Shown: positions 49,226-57,698 of the stretch, in pieces
Numbering within the stretch: position 1 is the stretch's first letter
Layout of the letters: every line of letters starts with the position of its first letter
From: an uncultured Lactobacillus sp.
GTDB taxonomy: Bacteria > Bacillota > Bacilli > Lactobacillales > Lactobacillaceae
Direction: 5' to 3'
Assembly (NCBI RefSeq): GCF_944327175.1
Contig: NZ_CALVGT010000024.1
Location: forward strand, 1-62,960
DNA: 62,960 nt
Program-made: the position numbers and the translations under genes
The notes under the pieces: model-generated
The model's input: only the letters and a program-made list of their open reading frames with translations
Told to the model about the DNA's origin: nothing
Database searches by the model: none

Positions 49226-49870
49226 TTATTTGAAAATTTTCTTCCACCAGGGAGTCTTCTTGGGTGCCAGCTGCATGTCAGCCAGGGTCCGGTAGGTTGG
49301 CGCCCCCTTGGCCGCGTTTTCCTGGACCCGGCTGAGCAGTTCCCTGTGGACCTCCTCATCACTCTTGGCCATGTCAGCCACGACCTGGGCCCTTTTCTGC
49401 TCCGGGGTGACCGGCTTATCTTCCAAAAAGCCGTCATCAAAATCCGGTAGGTCCAAGACATCATCAGCTAGCTCAAGGGAATCAATCTGCTTTTCAGCAG
49501 CTTTTTCTGCCTTAGCCGCTGTCAGCCGGGACAGCTGCTCTTTCAGCTCAGCAATTTCCTGGTCCTTAGCGGCCAGGGCGGCTTCCAGCTGGTCTTCCCG
49601 GGCGGTTTTTACTGGTGCTTCTTCCTTTTCACTGGCAAAAAGTTTCCGGGCAGCCTGGTCAACCTTCTGGCCTTCCTTGACCAAGTCCTGCATTTGCTTC
49701 AGCTTGTCCAAGTCTTCCGGCCGGTAGCGGCGGGCATTCTTGACCCGGGGAAAGTAAGCGGGTGATGTGGCCTTTTCCACCGCCTGCGAATACTTGCGCA
49801 GGGTGTTTTCGCTGACCCCAAGGGCCTGAGCGGCTTCACTGGTCTTCATCTGCTCACTTATCTCACTCAT
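49226..49870 (-). CDS. MerR-type HTH / coiled-coil protein with a basic aromatic tail (RacA-like)
   Basis: A 214-residue protein. Residues 8-60 form a MerR-type winged helix (MKTSEAAQALGVSENTLRKYSQAVE, then ARRYRPEDLDKLKQMQDLV). A coiled coil covers about 90-130 (LEAALAAKDQEIAELKEQLSRLTAAKAEKAAEK). The last residues PWWKKIFK are basic and aromatic, like an amphipathic membrane-binding tip. The layout (DNA-binding head, coiled coil, membrane-seeking end) resembles RacA-type chromosome anchoring proteins, though lactobacilli do not sporulate. The ribosome binding site is weak (GAAAGAAAG). Monocistronic with a strong terminator. Confidence 0.7.
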   Translation of the reverse strand: MSEISEQMKTSEAAQALGVSENTLRKYSQAVEKATSPAYFPRVKNARRYRPEDLDKLKQMQDLVKEGQKVDQAARKLFASEKEEAPVKTAREDQLEAALAAKDQEIAELKEQLSRLTAAKAEKAAEKQIDSLELADDVLDLPDFDDGFLEDKPVTPEQKRAQVVADMAKSDEEVHRELLSRVQENAAKGAPTYRTLADMQLAPKKTPWWKKIFK

Positions 49871-49917
49871 GTTCTGACTTTCTTTCGCAAAAAACTAAAC
49901 TTTCAAAGTACTTTTTC

Positions 49918-51006
49918 TTAGTCGTGCTTGTGCAGGAGGGTCTTCTTGTGGGCGTAGCGCTCTTCAGCCAGCTCGATCAAGCGGGTAATCAAGTCTGGGT
50001 AAGAAATCCCGGCTTCTTCAAACAGCTTCGGGTACATGCTGATGTTGGTAAAGCCTGGCAGGGCGTTCAATTCGTTGAAGATAACTTCCCCGTCGCTTTC
50101 TCTAAGCATGGAGTCAACCCGGGCCATGCCGCTGCATTCAGTGATCTGGTAGATCTTCAAGGCGTTTTCCCGGACCTTCTTGGCAGTTTCTTCTGGAATC
50201 TGGGCTGGGATCTGCAGGGTCGTGGTTGATTCTTCGCTGTACTTGTTTTCGTAGCTGTACCAAGTGTTGTCGGCGTTGATGATTCGGCCGACCCCGGAAA
50301 CTACCGGGTGGTCATTGCCCAAAACGGCAGTTTCAACTTCAGTGCCGACGATCCCTTCTTCAACCAAAACCTTGTCATCGTACTTGAAGGCTTCAGCCAA
50401 AGCTTCAGCGTAATTGCTGTCATCGGTCACGTGGGTGATGCCGACAGACGAACCCTGGTTGGACGGCTTGACGAAGAGGTTGCTGGTGCCCAGCTGGCCG
50501 CTGACCCAGTCATAGCTGAGCTTTTGGTTCTTGGCGTCTTCGTATTCGTAGCGCTTGATGGATACCCACTTGGCTACCGGCACGCCGGCTCTTTGGGCCA
50601 GGATCTTGGTAAATTCCTTGTCCATGGTTACGGCTGCCGCCAAAACGTCAACCCCGACGAAAGGCTTGTCGATCAGGCGGAAGAGCCCCTGCAGGACCCC
50701 GTCTTCACCCAGGTTGCCGTGGACGATTGGGAAGAGCACGTCCAGTTCCGGCCGGGAAGCCAGCTCGATCAAGTTGGAAAGGTTGGCTGTCTTGTCAGCC
50801 TTTTCCACCATGTAGCCTGGCTCTTCCAGAACCTTGTATGAATCAGCTTCACTGGCCACGTAGCCGGAGTTCGTGATCCAGATCGGGTGGACGTCAAACT
50901 TGTCCTTGTCGATTGCCTTGTAGATGTTGCCGGCTGAAGTGATTGAAACTTCGTATTCGGAGGAGTTCCCACCAAAAATCAAACCAACTTGTGTTTTTTT
51001 CGTCAT
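49918..51006 (-). CDS. ddl: D-alanine--D-alanine ligase
   Basis: A 362-residue ATP-grasp ligase that makes the D-Ala-D-Ala end of peptidoglycan precursors. Motifs are GGNSSEYEVS, PIVHGNLGEDG, FVKPSNQGSSVGI, YSYENKYSEES and NELNALPGFT. The Tyr in ENKY is the residue of true D-Ala-D-Ala ligases (Phe in D-Ala-D-Lac enzymes of vancomycin-resistant lactobacilli), so vancomycin sensitivity is predicted. The ATG (MTKKTQVGL) has AAAAGGAGA upstream; a 23-codon longer frame is rejected. Confidence 0.95.
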   Translation of the reverse strand: MTKKTQVGLIFGGNSSEYEVSITSAGNIYKAIDKDKFDVHPIWITNSGYVASEADSYKVLEEPGYMVEKADKTANLSNLIELASRPELDVLFPIVHGNLGEDGVLQGLFRLIDKPFVGVDVLAAAVTMDKEFTKILAQRAGVPVAKWVSIKRYEYEDAKNQKLSYDWVSGQLGTSNLFVKPSNQGSSVGITHVTDDSNYAEALAEAFKYDDKVLVEEGIVGTEVETAVLGNDHPVVSGVGRIINADNTWYSYENKYSEESTTTLQIPAQIPEETAKKVRENALKIYQITECSGMARVDSMLRESDGEVIFNELNALPGFTNISMYPKLFEEAGISYPDLITRLIELAEERYAHKKTLLHKHD

Positions 51007-51160
51007 TGTTTCGTCTCCTTTTATCAACTCTGTATTATACCGAAAACTCGGTCTTTTGGCGCACTTTCCGGGCAAATTTTAAGCTTTTTTAGCGAAAGCG
51101 CTTAATAGCGAAAAAAGCAAAAAATCAGCTATAATATAAACTAGAAAGGGGTTGAGGAAG

Positions 51161-52510
51161 ATGCGTCATAAACTAGTACTGCTTTTACTGCCGGCAATCT
51201 TTCTGGTAGTAGGGCCTACGGCTGTCCAGGCGGCGGAATTCACGCCACAGGAACAGGCAGAGCTGCTCCGTTTTCAAAGAGAATACCAGGCCTTGAGCAA
51301 GGCCGTCTACACCCAACAGAATATCTATGCCAGCAAGCCTTCCTTGAAGAAGAAGTTCAAGGCGGGCAGCTTAAAGTCCAGCTACATCAACGAGCAAGTC
51401 GCCTACATCAACTACTACCGTGACCTCTTCGGCTTAACCGCCGTCAAGACGACCAGCCAGGGCAACAAGAATGCCCAGATGACAGCCGCTGTCATGGCTG
51501 CCATCAATGCCAACCCGTTCGTCAACCAGCACGGGCTGCCGAATGAGAAGCGGCCAAGCTACATTTCCAAGAAGAACTGGCTTTTGGCCCAGGACGTCTC
51601 CAACTCAGCCAACCTCAATTTCAATGCCAGCCCGCAGACAGCCGGGGACGTCGTGACTGACCTTTTGACCGACCGCTACAACCTGTCAGGGTCTGACACA
51701 GGCCACCGGGCCTGGCTGCTCTCCACCCGCTTAAGCAAGATTTCAGTCGGGGCAGCTTACGGGACCAACGGCTACCGCTACTCAGTCAACCAGGTTTTAA
51801 ATGTAGGCGACAGCGCGAGAACTGCCAGCCGGGAAATGGTGGCCTATCCAAACGCTGGGGTCTTCCCCCTGGAACTTTTAAATGGACAAAACATCGCCTG
51901 GTCTTTATACTTTTCAAACAAGGTCGTGACCTCAACCCCAAAGATCACCGTTACTGACGATGACACCGGCAAGACAGTCACCGCCAGCCAGGTGGCCAAC
52001 TACAGCGAGTACGGCTTTGGCAACTTCCAGACCGTGATCACCTACTACCCAAGCAAGTTGCAGCTGACGGCCGGCCACAAGTACACGGTCAGAGCCGGCA
52101 ACCTGGCCACTTACAGCTTCAAGCTCTTCAAGCAGAGCAGCAGCCAGACCTACTCAAGCAAGGTCTCCTCTTCCAGCACCCAGAGCAAGAACAAGGTCAG
52201 CCAGAAGGACCTGCAAAACAAGGGCCTGGCCAAGTACCTCTACAAGGTTGGCAAGAACATCTCCACCGTCAAGAGCAGGAAGATCACCAATGCCAAGGCA
52301 GTCAAGAAGACCGGCAAGACTAAGAAAACTAGCAAGGCTAAGAAGACTAGTAAGAAGTCTAGTAAGAAAACTAAGGCTAAGGCTAAGGCTAAATCGAAAA
52401 AGTCTAGTAAAAAGTCTAAGGCTAAGGCTAAATCGAAAAAGTCCAGTAAAAAGTCTAAGGCTAAGAAGACCAGTAAGAAAGCTGCCAAAAAGTCTAGTAA
52501 GAAGAAGTAA
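51161..52510 (+). CDS. Secreted CAP/SCP-like protein with Lys-rich C-terminal tail
   Basis: A 449-residue exported protein. A signal peptide (MRHKLVLLLLPAIFLVVGPTAVQA) ends near residue 24. Residues about 75-200 resemble a CAP/SCP domain (NYYRDLFGLTAV, AAVMAAINANPFVNQHGLP, DTGHRAWLLSTRL), followed by a beta-rich domain (about 210-330). The last about 80 residues are almost only Lys, Ser, Ala and Thr in repeated blocks (KAKAKSKKSSKKS), a strongly basic tail that could bind anionic wall polymers. There is no LPxTG motif. AAAGGGG is 9 nt upstream of the ATG; a TTG three codons earlier is unlikely. It is divergent from ddl. Confidence 0.8.
   Translation: MRHKLVLLLLPAIFLVVGPTAVQAAEFTPQEQAELLRFQREYQALSKAVYTQQNIYASKPSLKKKFKAGSLKSSYINEQVAYINYYRDLFGLTAVKTTSQGNKNAQMTAAVMAAINANPFVNQHGLPNEKRPSYISKKNWLLAQDVSNSANLNFNASPQTAGDVVTDLLTDRYNLSGSDTGHRAWLLSTRLSKISVGAAYGTNGYRYSVNQVLNVGDSARTASREMVAYPNAGVFPLELLNGQNIAWSLYFSNKVVTSTPKITVTDDDTGKTVTASQVANYSEYGFGNFQTVITYYPSKLQLTAGHKYTVRAGNLATYSFKLFKQSSSQTYSSKVSSSSTQSKNKVSQKDLQNKGLAKYLYKVGKNISTVKSRKITNAKAVKKTGKTKKTSKAKKTSKKSSKKTKAKAKAKSKKSSKKSKAKAKSKKSSKKSKAKKTSKKAAKKSSKKK
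52345..52509 (+). repeat. Lys/Ser/Ala codon repeat in the secreted CAP protein
   Basis: Degenerate short repeats such as AAGTCTAGTAA and AAGGCTAAGGCTAA recur. A 51-nt block starting with GGCTAAGGCTAAATCG is present twice in tandem (about 52377-52470). Codon choice (TCT, AGT, GCT, ACT) differs from the rest of the gene, suggesting recent repeat expansion. Confidence 0.8.
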
Positions 52511-52547
52511 ACAAGTAAGAGTATAAGTTAAAGCAAAACAGACAACT

Positions 52548-53198
52548 ATGCACCAACACGACGAGTTAAATTGTATCAGCCACGTGCCGATTTTTAAGAG
52601 CCTCCCCCTGGACCTGCGCCAGGACTTGGTTCATATTTCGACCCACCAACATTTTTTTAAAAAAGGGAGCTTGATCCATGCCCCGGGCGACGGCCGCTTA
52701 TCGGTCATCTCCCTGGATTCAGGCCGGGCCAAGGTTTACAGCCTCAGCCCCGATGGCCATGAGCAGGTCCTCAGCCTGATGCAGGAAGGTGATATCAACG
52801 GGGAAGAAAACCTCTTTGACACGGAAAACGACGACCTCTTCATCGAAGCCCTGGAAGACAGCACGGCCTGTTCCATCGACTATTCCGACTTCCAAGACCT
52901 CCTTCTCAAGTCCCCAGAGCTTTCCCTGCACCTCTTAAATGAGTTCGGCAAGCGCCTGGTCAGCGCGCAAAAGAACGCCATGCGCCGCAACAGCCTGGAA
53001 GCTGGTCCCCGCCTCTACGCCAGCTTGAAAGACTACGCTGACGAAGCCGGCTCCGACACCTTCACTCTCCCCTTGAAGAAGAAGGACCTGGCCAGCCTGC
53101 TGGGCATCACCCCTGAAACTCTCAGCCGGGAGTTCTCCAAATTAAAAAAGGATGGCTACATCGCCGCTAAAGGCAAGCAGATCACCATCCTTAAATAG
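52548..53198 (+). CDS. Crp/FNR-family transcription regulator (FLP-like)
   Basis: A 216-residue regulator with an N-terminal cNMP-binding-type beta barrel (about 15-120, with PGDGRLSVISLDSGRAKVYSL) and a C-terminal winged helix (LPLKKKDLASLLGITPETLSREFSKLKKDGYI). Two cysteines, Cys9 and Cys108, lie where Lactobacillus FLP proteins have a redox-reversible pair; no iron-sulfur Cys set is present. It may sense oxygen or oxidative stress through disulfide formation, an inference. No ribosome binding site is obvious before the ATG. A bidirectional terminator follows. Confidence 0.85.
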   Translation: MHQHDELNCISHVPIFKSLPLDLRQDLVHISTHQHFFKKGSLIHAPGDGRLSVISLDSGRAKVYSLSPDGHEQVLSLMQEGDINGEENLFDTENDDLFIEALEDSTACSIDYSDFQDLLLKSPELSLHLLNEFGKRLVSAQKNAMRRNSLEAGPRLYASLKDYADEAGSDTFTLPLKKKDLASLLGITPETLSREFSKLKKDGYIAAKGKQITILK

Positions 53199-53204
53199 CA
53201 AACT

Positions 53205-53236
53205 AAAAAGGCAAAGCCCAACGGCTTTGCCTTTTT
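53205..53236. terminator. Bidirectional terminator after the Crp/FNR gene
   Basis: AAAGGCAAAGCC-CAAC-GGCTTTGCCTTT is a perfect 12-bp stem with T run on the plus strand and TTTTTAG on the minus strand, serving both converging genes. Confidence 0.93.
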
Positions 53237-53237
53237 G

Positions 53238-54071
53238 CTATCTTGAAGTCGCCTGCCATGGAATGGCGCTGACAACGTATAAAATGACGCCGGCGATCAC
53301 GAAGTCCAGGAAGACTCCGCTGGCAATTTCCAGCCAGTAGCCCAGGTCCGCCACGGTAATGACCGAAGTGTCCATAAAGATCGGCAGCATGGCCAAGAGC
53401 CCGTAGACCAGGATGAACCAAAAGGCGGTCCACATCAGCCCGGCTGTCATGTCATGAATCACTGCCTGCTTGGTGTGGCTGGCAAAAGCCTCCCGCAAAA
53501 TCGAGACTACGGCCACCAGGCAGAGCAGGATCACCAGCAGGTTGACGATCCGGATGATCGTGATCAAGTTGGCTTCTAACATGACCGTGGCCAGGTCAAA
53601 GGCGTTGCTGACGATGTAGACTGAAGAATTGCTCTGCTTTTTCAGTTTCTTGCGGATGGCGGTCACCTGGTCGGTGTCCGTCTGCTCCTTCTTCAAGATC
53701 ACGGCCTTGATGTCTTTGGCCAGGTCCAGATTGCTGGTATGGATAAAGTGCCAGCCGTACTTGTAGTCAATGATCAAGTCGGCAACTTCCCTGGCCTGGT
53801 CATCAGAGATCAGGTTCTTTTCATCGCTGGACCCGTTGACGATCGTGGCCAGGCGGTTGAAGTGGCTGTTGACCTGCTGGCTGACCACGACCGTGTTGCT
53901 GTCGGTCTTGATGGTCTCCTTCATAAAAGCGGGATTCAGAAAAGTTCCCGTGGCCAGCAGCAAGCTGAGCAATAAGAAAGCTATAAAGGCCAAGGGACGC
54001 TTGTATTCTAACGCGTTGTCCACGATTTCATAGTTGTTCCTTCGTCTGTGCGTTCCGGAACTTTCTGCCAT
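53238..54071 (-). CDS. Unknown membrane protein paired with a TetR regulator
   Basis: A 277-residue protein with about four hydrophobic segments: one at 30-48, then an extracytoplasmic part (about 50-160) rich in Asp/Lys/Gln, and three more in the C-terminal third. No catalytic motif was recognised. AGGAGC precedes the ATG, 10 nt after the TetR gene. Such TetR-plus-membrane-protein pairs often encode a drug or stress-inducible exporter subunit or membrane integrity protein, but no transporter family is recognised here. Confidence 0.7.
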   Translation of the reverse strand: MAESSGTHRRRNNYEIVDNALEYKRPLAFIAFLLLSLLLATGTFLNPAFMKETIKTDSNTVVVSQQVNSHFNRLATIVNGSSDEKNLISDDQAREVADLIIDYKYGWHFIHTSNLDLAKDIKAVILKKEQTDTDQVTAIRKKLKKQSNSSVYIVSNAFDLATVMLEANLITIIRIVNLLVILLCLVAVVSILREAFASHTKQAVIHDMTAGLMWTAFWFILVYGLLAMLPIFMDTSVITVADLGYWLEIASGVFLDFVIAGVILYVVSAIPWQATSR

Positions 54072-54081
54072 GCGCTTGCTC

Positions 54082-54762
54082 CTAACTGTAAATTACCTTG
54101 CCTTCGTCAAACATGGTGTCGATCGCGTGGTGGACCTCACCGATGTTGCTGTCGTCAATAATCCCGTGGCCTTCTTCCAGCACGGCGTTGATTTCTTCCG
54201 GGTCCGCGTGCAAAAAGCTGTACATCAGGGAACTGGTTGAGTAGTCCGCCATTTGTTCGGCGTTAAGGCCGTGCTTTTCCCGGTCACGATACAAACGGCC
54301 AACCCCCGTAACGATAAAGGCAATCCCGGTCCGGATTTCCTGGTAGTTGCTGTATTCGGAAAAAGCATGGTGGGACTTCATCCATTCGTTCAGCATCCGG
54401 CTCCAGTTGTCCAAAGAAGTCTGGTCAGTAAAGGCCTCTGTAATTACCCGGTCCAGGCCCTTGTCCGTCATCCCCAAAGTCACGATCGTGTAGATCAAAG
54501 CGTCCACCCGGGTGAAGGGGTTCTTCTTTGGCGCGTGATAGTTTACTTCTACCTGGTCCCACATGGTATTGAACAGATTTCTGACAATGTCAGTCATCAG
54601 TCTTGCCTTGTGAGGGTAGTAAGACTGCAGCAGAGACTTGGAAATTCCTGAGTTCTCCGCGATCATCTGCAAGGAAACATGATCAAAGCCATTGGCTCTG
54701 ATCAAGCGGAAGGTGTTGTCCAAGATCTCCCGCCGTCTCTGCATGTTCTTTCTTCTTGCCAT
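54082..54762 (-). CDS. TetR-family regulator
   Basis: A 226-residue regulator. The N-terminal helix-turn-helix is RREILDNTFRLIRANGFDHVSLQMIAENSGISKSLLQSYYPHKARLM (about 10-55). The C-terminal ligand and dimer domain is unrecognised. It is the first gene of a two-gene unit with the membrane protein and likely represses it. GAGAGGA lies about 12 nt upstream of the ATG. Confidence 0.88.
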   Translation of the reverse strand: MARRKNMQRRREILDNTFRLIRANGFDHVSLQMIAENSGISKSLLQSYYPHKARLMTDIVRNLFNTMWDQVEVNYHAPKKNPFTRVDALIYTIVTLGMTDKGLDRVITEAFTDQTSLDNWSRMLNEWMKSHHAFSEYSNYQEIRTGIAFIVTGVGRLYRDREKHGLNAEQMADYSTSSLMYSFLHADPEEINAVLEEGHGIIDDSNIGEVHHAIDTMFDEGKVIYS

Positions 54763-54912
54763 CGATCATCTCATCCTCTCTGTAAAAGTTAATAAAATTA
54801 TAACAAGATTTCCTTGCCCAATCACTGCAATAACGCTTGATTTTACCCAAATCTGTTATTTTTCTTGTTTAATTAAGTCACATTCCAAAAATAAGCAATA
54901 GAAATAATATAA

Positions 54913-54941
54913 GCAAAAAGGGAGACCGCTAGCGGTCTCCC
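54913..54941 (-). terminator. Terminator of prs
   Basis: GGGAGACCGC-TA-GCGGTCTCCC with T5 on the minus strand. Confidence 0.93.
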
Positions 54942-54954
54942 TGTTGATCGCGCC

Positions 54955-55956
54955 TTAGTCTTTGGTGAAGCGGTTTTGTTCATCAAAAATGTCGTGAATT
55001 GAGCGATCGTTGTAAATATGGTCAATCCCCTTGGCCAGCAGGCGGTCAACTGAGATCCGGACCATCCGGTCAGGATACTTCTCATGCTTAACGGTATCCG
55101 TAACCACGATTTGTTCCAGCGGCAAGCCATTCAAGATCTTGATCGCGTCTTGTGAAAGCAAGGCGTGGGTCGCAGCCGCGTAAACCTTGGTCGCGCCGGC
55201 AGCGAAGACTGACCGGGTTGATGAAGCCAGGCGGGTGCCAGTGTCGATCAAGTCGTCAACGATGATGCACTTCTTGCCCTTAACGTCACCGATCATGTCG
55301 TGGACGCTGTCGTCGTAGCGGGCCCCGCGCTGGTCAACGATGGCGATCGGCGCGTTGAAGTACTGGCCGAAGACCCGGGCCAGCTTGGTGCCGCTGTGGT
55401 CTGGTGAAACAACGACCACGTCGTCGTCATCCTTGGCCGCGATCCCGTTGTCCAGGAAGTATTGAGCCAAAAGCGGCATCGCGTGCAGGTGATCAACCGG
55501 CACGTTGTAGAAGCCCTGGATTTGGGAAGCGTGCAAGTCGATGGTCAATACCCGGTCGATCCCGGTCAGCTGGAGCAGGTTGGCAATCAGCTTGGCCGTG
55601 ATTGGTTCCCGGGACCGGGTCTTGGTATCGGAACGAGAGTAGGCCAGGTACGGGATCACGCAGTTGACCGTGTGGGCTGAAGCCCGGTGGAGGGCATCCA
55701 GGACAATTTCCAGTTCCATGAAGTTTTCATTGACCGGATCTTGAATTGACTGGATGACGAAGACGTCACAGCCCCGGACACTTTCCGCGATGTTGACCTG
55801 GATTTCACCGTCGCTGAAGTGGTGAACCGTCGTTTCGATCAAAGGAACGCCCAGCGTGCTGGCTACCTTTTCGTTCAATTGCGGATTGCCGCCGAGCCCG
55901 ATCACCTTCATCGGGTTGAGCAACTTATGAATTTCTTCTTTTGTAATTGATGTCAT
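54955..55956 (-). CDS. prs: Ribose-phosphate pyrophosphokinase (divergent paralogue)
   Basis: A 333-residue enzyme that makes PRPP from ribose-5-phosphate and ATP. Overall length and the motifs FSDGEIQVNI, SIQDPVNENFMELEI and SPDHSGTKLARVFG match the family. Two key regions differ from the usual enzyme: the ATP-contacting flexible loop reads YSRSDTKTRSREPI instead of YARQDRK-RSREPI, and the PRPP loop is VDDLIDTGTRLASS instead of VDDMIDTAGTL. It may be the second, alternative Prs seen in lactobacilli rather than the housekeeping enzyme. Tandem ATGs occur at the start; the second is better placed after AAGGGG. Confidence 0.88.
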   Translation of the reverse strand: MTSITKEEIHKLLNPMKVIGLGGNPQLNEKVASTLGVPLIETTVHHFSDGEIQVNIAESVRGCDVFVIQSIQDPVNENFMELEIVLDALHRASAHTVNCVIPYLAYSRSDTKTRSREPITAKLIANLLQLTGIDRVLTIDLHASQIQGFYNVPVDHLHAMPLLAQYFLDNGIAAKDDDDVVVVSPDHSGTKLARVFGQYFNAPIAIVDQRGARYDDSVHDMIGDVKGKKCIIVDDLIDTGTRLASSTRSVFAAGATKVYAAATHALLSQDAIKILNGLPLEQIVVTDTVKHEKYPDRMVRISVDRLLAKGIDHIYNDRSIHDIFDEQNRFTKD

Positions 55957-56049
55957 CATGAGCCCCTTAGAAACACTCTCATTAACAGAATCTATTGTAT
56001 CTACAGTAACATTATAGCAAAGGTTCGGCTTTGATCGGCCTTTTTCTCT

Positions 56050-56709
56050 TTATTCCTTGTAAAAATCTTTGATCAAGTCCAAAATCTTCAAGCTGCCTAC
56101 CACGTAGGAATCGTGGGTCTGCCGCGGCATCAAGGCCAGACGGCCATTTGGAATCAAACTGCTGTACCAGCGGACATGTTCGACTTTGACCCAGTCATTT
56201 TCCCCAACCACGCAGAGAACAGGAATCTTGATCTGCTCCAGGCTTTCCGGCTCCATGTAGGATTCGGTAAGTTCTACCCGGCTGTCGCGGTCAAAGCGGA
56301 GAAAGCGCCGGACCCCTTCAGTCAAGTAGTGGTACTTGTGGATCCCCCGGCCGTCGATAAAGACCCCGGCCACGATTGCCTTGCCTAAAATATCGGGCTG
56401 CTGGCTGGCCAGCATCAAGGTCACCAGACCGCCGGAATCATAGCCAAAGACGTATGGTTTCTCCAGGCCCAGCTCCTTGATAAAGACGGCCAAATCTTCC
56501 ACTTCAGTCTGGTAGTGCTCAGCCCCGTCACCGCCGCTTAAGCCGTGCCCCCTCATGTCCAGGGTGTAGACCGTGTAGTACAGTGACAAAGGCGCGATCA
56601 CCTTGCTGTACATTCCACCGTCCAAGTGGTGGCCGTGCAGCAGGATCAAGGGCTTGCCCTGACCGAGCTTTTGGTAGTAAAGATCGACTCCATTAACTTT
56701 GATGATCAT
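56050..56709 (-). CDS. Alpha/beta hydrolase
   Basis: A 219-residue hydrolase. The oxyanion motif is LLHGHHLDGGMY, the nucleophile elbow GYDSGG (Ser near residue 95), the acid GENDW and the base PRQTHDSYV. It is on the small side of the family and lacks a signal peptide. It could be an esterase, haloperoxidase-like or lipase-like enzyme; no substrate is indicated. It overlaps the glycosyltransferase gene by 17 nt and is probably co-translated with it. Confidence 0.85.
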   Translation of the reverse strand: MIIKVNGVDLYYQKLGQGKPLILLHGHHLDGGMYSKVIAPLSLYYTVYTLDMRGHGLSGGDGAEHYQTEVEDLAVFIKELGLEKPYVFGYDSGGLVTLMLASQQPDILGKAIVAGVFIDGRGIHKYHYLTEGVRRFLRFDRDSRVELTESYMEPESLEQIKIPVLCVVGENDWVKVEHVRWYSSLIPNGRLALMPRQTHDSYVVGSLKILDLIKDFYKE

Positions 56710-57529
56710 CTTTGATCCTTTCCCTTACATAACTGCCTTGGTATTCCTGGGTTTGCGGCCGCTTGCTGAGCAGCTTCTGCCACAAGTGGGAAAAAATGCT
56801 CTTGTAAATCGAAATATTGGCTCCCACGATGCTCCAAAAGTGGTCCCAGCTGACCGTGTGCACCGCGCTGTCGGCTCTTTGCCAGTAGTGGTAGAGCGGC
56901 ACGGAGCTGTAGTAGCAGCCCTCCGTCTGCATCAGATAGTCAATATTGAAAACCTGGTCTTCCATCAAGTCCAGGTCCTCGTTAAAGCGCAGGTGCAGGC
57001 GGCGGACCAGCTGGGTCTTGTAGCACTTGTTCCAGGTGTAGCCCTTAACTGGCGAGTGGGCACTGCCTAAAACCTTTAAAACAGCCTCAATCCGGGTCAA
57101 CTCGCCTTCGACTGGCTTAGTAATCGGCACGGACGGCTTCCCTGCCTGGTCGACATAATAACCGCAGGTTACCATGTCATCGTCCGGGTGGCGGTCAAAA
57201 GCCTTGATAAAGTAATCCGTGTAGTCTGGCTCAACCCAGTCGTCTCCATCGTGAAAAATAAAATACGGCGTGTCAACCATATCCAGGCCTAAGTTCCGGG
57301 CGGCGGCCACCCCTTCATTGGTCTTGCTGACCAGGTCGAAAGCCTGGAAGCGGTCCTGGTAGCTGGCCGCGATTTCCGCGGTTGAGTCAGTCGAGCCGTC
57401 ATCAATAACCAGCAGCTTGAACTGCTGGTTATTCTGCTCAAGCAAGTAATCCAAGGCCCGGGCCAGGTATTTCTCTTGGTTGTAAACAGTCATGATGACC
57501 GTCAGCTTCAAGTCGGCATTTGCTCGCAA
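56693..57529 (-). CDS. Glycosyltransferase family 2
   Basis: A 278-residue GT-A enzyme. The N-terminus LTVIMTVYNQEKYLARALDYLLEQ is followed by VIDDGSTDSTAEI and the metal-binding DGDDWVEPDY, then TWNKCYK typical of WcaA/cell-wall GT2 proteins. No membrane segment, so it is cytoplasmic and uses a nucleotide sugar. The start is TTG with AGAGGGGG 8 nt upstream; no ATG fits the frame before the first strand. It may act on cell-surface polysaccharide or glycolipid. The hydrolase overlaps its 3' end. Confidence 0.85.
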   Translation of the reverse strand: MRANADLKLTVIMTVYNQEKYLARALDYLLEQNNQQFKLLVIDDGSTDSTAEIAASYQDRFQAFDLVSKTNEGVAAARNLGLDMVDTPYFIFHDGDDWVEPDYTDYFIKAFDRHPDDDMVTCGYYVDQAGKPSVPITKPVEGELTRIEAVLKVLGSAHSPVKGYTWNKCYKTQLVRRLHLRFNEDLDLMEDQVFNIDYLMQTEGCYYSSVPLYHYWQRADSAVHTVSWDHFWSIVGANISIYKSIFSHLWQKLLSKRPQTQEYQGSYVRERIKDDHQS

Positions 57530-57698
57530 AGCCGCATCCCCCTCTCCAAATCTATCCTTTACATTATATCATCTTCCTCAAAAGTCTGCCCCTGGCCGGC
57601 AACCTGCTTAAATTTTTGCTAAGAGAGATATCCCTAAAACAAACTCTAGTATAATTGGAGGTGGAGCATGAAAACAGAAAGCAAGGAGACTTATAAAA

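Noticed and set aside
49918-51006. D-Ala--D-lactate ligase (vancomycin resistance type)
   Set aside because: The specificity residue is Tyr (ENKYSEES), the D-Ala-D-Ala type, not Phe.
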